A stretch of 64,000 nt of DNA, from contig NZ_QKNY01000001.1 of the NCBI RefSeq assembly GCF_003605575.1, positions 88,377-152,376 on the forward strand, given 5' to 3'. Numbering within the stretch: the stretch's first letter is position 1; the number at the start of each line of letters is the position of its first letter. Both the position numbers and the translations under genes were made by a program. Below are positions 62,184 to 64,000 of the stretch, piece after piece. Source of the DNA: Halonotius aquaticus (GTDB lineage: Archaea > Halobacteriota > Halobacteria > Halobacteriales > Haloferacaceae). The notes under the pieces were generated by a model that saw only the letters and a list, made by a program, of their open reading frames with translations, did no database searches and was not told where the DNA came from.

Positions 62184-63965
62184 ATGAGCGTCGACCCCGA
62201 CATGTCGGCCATGACTGCACCGAACCGGAACACGCTGTGGGGGCGGGCGATCGCCGCCGAACTCGCCCGCAGCGGCGTTCGTACGGTCTGTGTCTCGCCG
62301 GGGAGCCGCTCGACGCCGCTGACGGTCGCCGTCGACGACCACGAGGAGTTGACGACGATTTCTGCGCTCGACGAGCGGTCGGCGGCCTACTTCGCTTTGG
62401 GGCGGGCCCGCCGCACGGGCGAGGTGACGCCGCTGATCTGTACCTCCGGGACGGCCGCCGCCAACTACCATCCCGCCGTTGTCGAAGCGAATCAGGCACG
62501 GGTGCCGCTGCTGTTGCTGACGGCCGATCGACCGCCGGAGCTGCGGGACTCCGGGGCGAATCAGACCGTCGATCAGGAGAAGCTCTACGGTGACGCTGTC
62601 CGGTGGTACAAAGACCTCCCCGAGCCCGCCGCCCGGGAGCGCGCGCTGCGGTCGCTGCGAACCGATATCTGTCGGGCTGTCGGGACGGCCGAGGGGACGC
62701 CCGCTGGGCCGGTGCATCTGAACGCCCCGTTTCGGAAGCCACTGGAGCCGACCCCGGTCGAGGGCGACGTGCCAACCGATCTCGACCCGTTGGCAGCACT
62801 CGGCCGCGACGAAGAGACGCCGTTCGTGCGGCGAACGAGCGGCGAGCCACAGCTTGATGACCGTGATCTCCGACAGCTTGCGGAGACGCTGTCGGTCGAT
62901 CGTGGGCTGCTCGTCGCTGGGCCGGCCGATCCGCCGGGGCTCGATCCCGAGGCCGTGACCGCGTTTGCGCATGCGAGTGGGTTTCCGATTCTCGCTGATC
63001 CGCTCTCTGGGCTGCGGTTTGGCGGCCACACCCGCGTCGCACCGGTGATCGGCGGCTACGATGGGTTTGTGAATACGGCGGTGACCGACGACTGGCCCGA
63101 TCCTGAGGTCGTGGTGCGGCTGGGCGCGTCGCCGACCTCGAAACCGCTGCGAAAGTATCTCGCTGGTGTCGATGCGCGGCAGGTGGTCGTCGATCCCGCG
63201 GGCGCGTGGCGCGAGGCGGAGTTCACCGCGAGCGATCTCGTGGTGGCCAATCCCGACCGGCTCTGTGGGCAGCTTGCGCAGGTGATTCGAGGTGGGGGGT
63301 CGGCCGAGTGGCGGGATCGCTGGGAGACCGCCGAGGCGGCCCAGCAGGCGGTCGCTGCCGACGCCGCCGACCGCCTCTACGAGGGTGGGATCGTCGCCGA
63401 CGTGGTCGCCGGGCTGCCCGATCCGGCGACGCTCGTCGTCTCCAACAGCATGCCAGTGCGGGATCTCGATCGGTTTGGCGCGGTCGGGACGACATCGATC
63501 ACCGCGCTTGGCAACCGCGGCGCGTCGGGGATCGATGGGATCGTCTCGACAGCACTTGGCGCGGCCCACGGGACGACCGACGACGTGACGCTGGTGATCG
63601 GCGATCTGGCGTTCTATCACGATCTGAATGGGCTGTTGGCTGTCGGGCGCGCCGAGGTCGACGCGACGGTCGTGGTCATCAACAACGACGGCGGCGGCAT
63701 CTTCCATAAGCTGCCGATCGAGAACTTCGAGCCGCCGTTTACGCGGCAGTTCAAAACGCCGCATGGGCTGGACTTCGAGCCCGCCGGCGAGCTCTACGGG
63801 CTGGGCTTTTCACGTGTCGAGAGCCGTGAGGGGTTCCGAGAGGCCTACGCCGCTGCGGCCGACCGCGAGGGCAGTGAGATCATCGAGGTCGTTGTCGACG
63901 CCGAGGACAGCCACGTGATTCGGGATGAGTTACAGGCCGAAACAGTTGGGAAGCTGACCGAGTAG
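62184..63965 (+). CDS. menD: 2-succinyl-5-enolpyruvyl-6-hydroxy-3-cyclohexene-1-carboxylate synthase
   Basis: A 593-residue thiamine-diphosphate enzyme that joins 2-oxoglutarate and isochorismate, second step of menaquinone synthesis. Motifs: SPGSRSTPLT near residue 33, LDERSAAYFALG near 60, CTSGTAAANYHPAV near 89, and the cofactor motif GDLAFYHDLNGL with N-x-D NNDGGGIF near 472-500. Starts at 62202 and 62211 are possible. It begins 21 bases after the kinase stop, so readthrough is plausible. Confidence 0.92.
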   Translation: MSVDPDMSAMTAPNRNTLWGRAIAAELARSGVRTVCVSPGSRSTPLTVAVDDHEELTTISALDERSAAYFALGRARRTGEVTPLICTSGTAAANYHPAVVEANQARVPLLLLTADRPPELRDSGANQTVDQEKLYGDAVRWYKDLPEPAARERALRSLRTDICRAVGTAEGTPAGPVHLNAPFRKPLEPTPVEGDVPTDLDPLAALGRDEETPFVRRTSGEPQLDDRDLRQLAETLSVDRGLLVAGPADPPGLDPEAVTAFAHASGFPILADPLSGLRFGGHTRVAPVIGGYDGFVNTAVTDDWPDPEVVVRLGASPTSKPLRKYLAGVDARQVVVDPAGAWREAEFTASDLVVANPDRLCGQLAQVIRGGGSAEWRDRWETAEAAQQAVAADAADRLYEGGIVADVVAGLPDPATLVVSNSMPVRDLDRFGAVGTTSITALGNRGASGIDGIVSTALGAAHGTTDDVTLVIGDLAFYHDLNGLLAVGRAEVDATVVVINNDGGGIFHKLPIENFEPPFTRQFKTPHGLDFEPAGELYGLGFSRVESREGFREAYAAAADREGSEIIEVVVDAEDSHVIRDELQAETVGKLTE

Positions 63966-63966
63966 G

Positions 63967-64000
63967 CTACTCCTCGATCGGTTCGGGATCGGTGGTCGCC
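63967..64000 (-). CDS. C-terminus of an unidentified gene (edge fragment)
   Basis: The reverse strand reads ATTDPEPIEE then TAG, an acidic C-terminal tail typical of haloarchaeal proteins. The stop lies one base after the menD stop, so a convergent gene probably enters the window here. Too short to identify. Confidence 0.35.
   Translation of the reverse strand, partial: ATTDPEPIEE

Noticed and set aside
61812..63764. 650-codon open frame on the minus strand
   Set aside because: It lies antisense to the kinase and menD; its His/Arg/Asp bias is the usual shadow of high-GC codons.
1..64000. CRISPR arrays, rRNA, intact insertion sequences, replication origin
   Set aside because: No regularly spaced repeats, rRNA motifs, transposase DDE/HUH genes or Orc/Cdc6 with clustered origin boxes were seen.

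Overview
The window is chromosomal DNA from a halophilic archaeon (class Halobacteria). Evidence: proteins are strongly acidic, G+C is visibly high in genes and lower in promoters, and many genes look leaderless with an AT-rich TATA-like element about 27 bases before the start codon. Archaeal or haloarchaeal families recur: CetZ tubulins, Pth2, UPF0058, an HTH-ThiN regulator, archaeal Thi4, a METTL5-like methyltransferase, PorAB and bacterio-opsin-activator-type regulators. The genus cannot be fixed from the sequence. No rRNA, tRNA, CRISPR array or intact insertion sequence was seen.

Layout. 1-9.9 kb: DUF429 fragment, cupin, flavin reductase, an ABC exporter whose first permease is fused to a PrsW-like protease, a cytochrome bd oxidase operon, small membrane proteins and a YhbY/CRM protein. 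10-16.2 kb: two tandem CetZ genes, then aroA and aroC. 16.5-19.9 kb: porA, porB and an Lrp/AsnC regulator. 19.9-26.8 kb: the accessory part, with about 1 kb of AT-rich DNA holding a possible decayed gene, an integrase with its small partner, a zinc-ribbon protein, a membrane protein, and a compact azole-peptide (TOMM/LAP-type RiPP) cluster: leader-binding E1-like protein, YcaO cyclodehydratase ending in PHPFP, SagB-type dehydrogenase and a 72-residue precursor-like peptide with a Cys-Cys-Ser core. This is the most interesting system here.

26.8-38.7 kb: ZIP transporter facing a NikR-like regulator, a glutaredoxin plus a Cys-less peroxiredoxin-like protein, guaB, a MutS-family ATPase, VapBC, menB and a response regulator. 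38.8-46.3 kb: voltage-gated K+ channel with zinc ribbon, LOV-PAS histidine kinase, ArsA-type ATPase, COG0523 GTPase and small membrane or zinc proteins. 46.4-53.7 kb: CstA, Pth2, dCTP deaminase, ThiR-like regulator convergent with thi4, Xi-class GST and METTL5-like methyltransferase. 53.8-64 kb: rhomboid protease, menF, a PadR/HTH-10 signalling pair divergent from a 7TM histidine kinase, and menD.

Functional threads: respiration and menaquinone (cydAB, menB, menF, menD), aromatic biosynthesis (aroA, aroC), ferredoxin-linked pyruvate metabolism (porAB), thiamine (ThiR-like regulator and thi4), metal handling (ZIP, NikR-like, COG0523, zinc ribbons), sensing (LOV kinase, 7TM kinase, HTH-10 regulator), and one likely mobile natural-product island.
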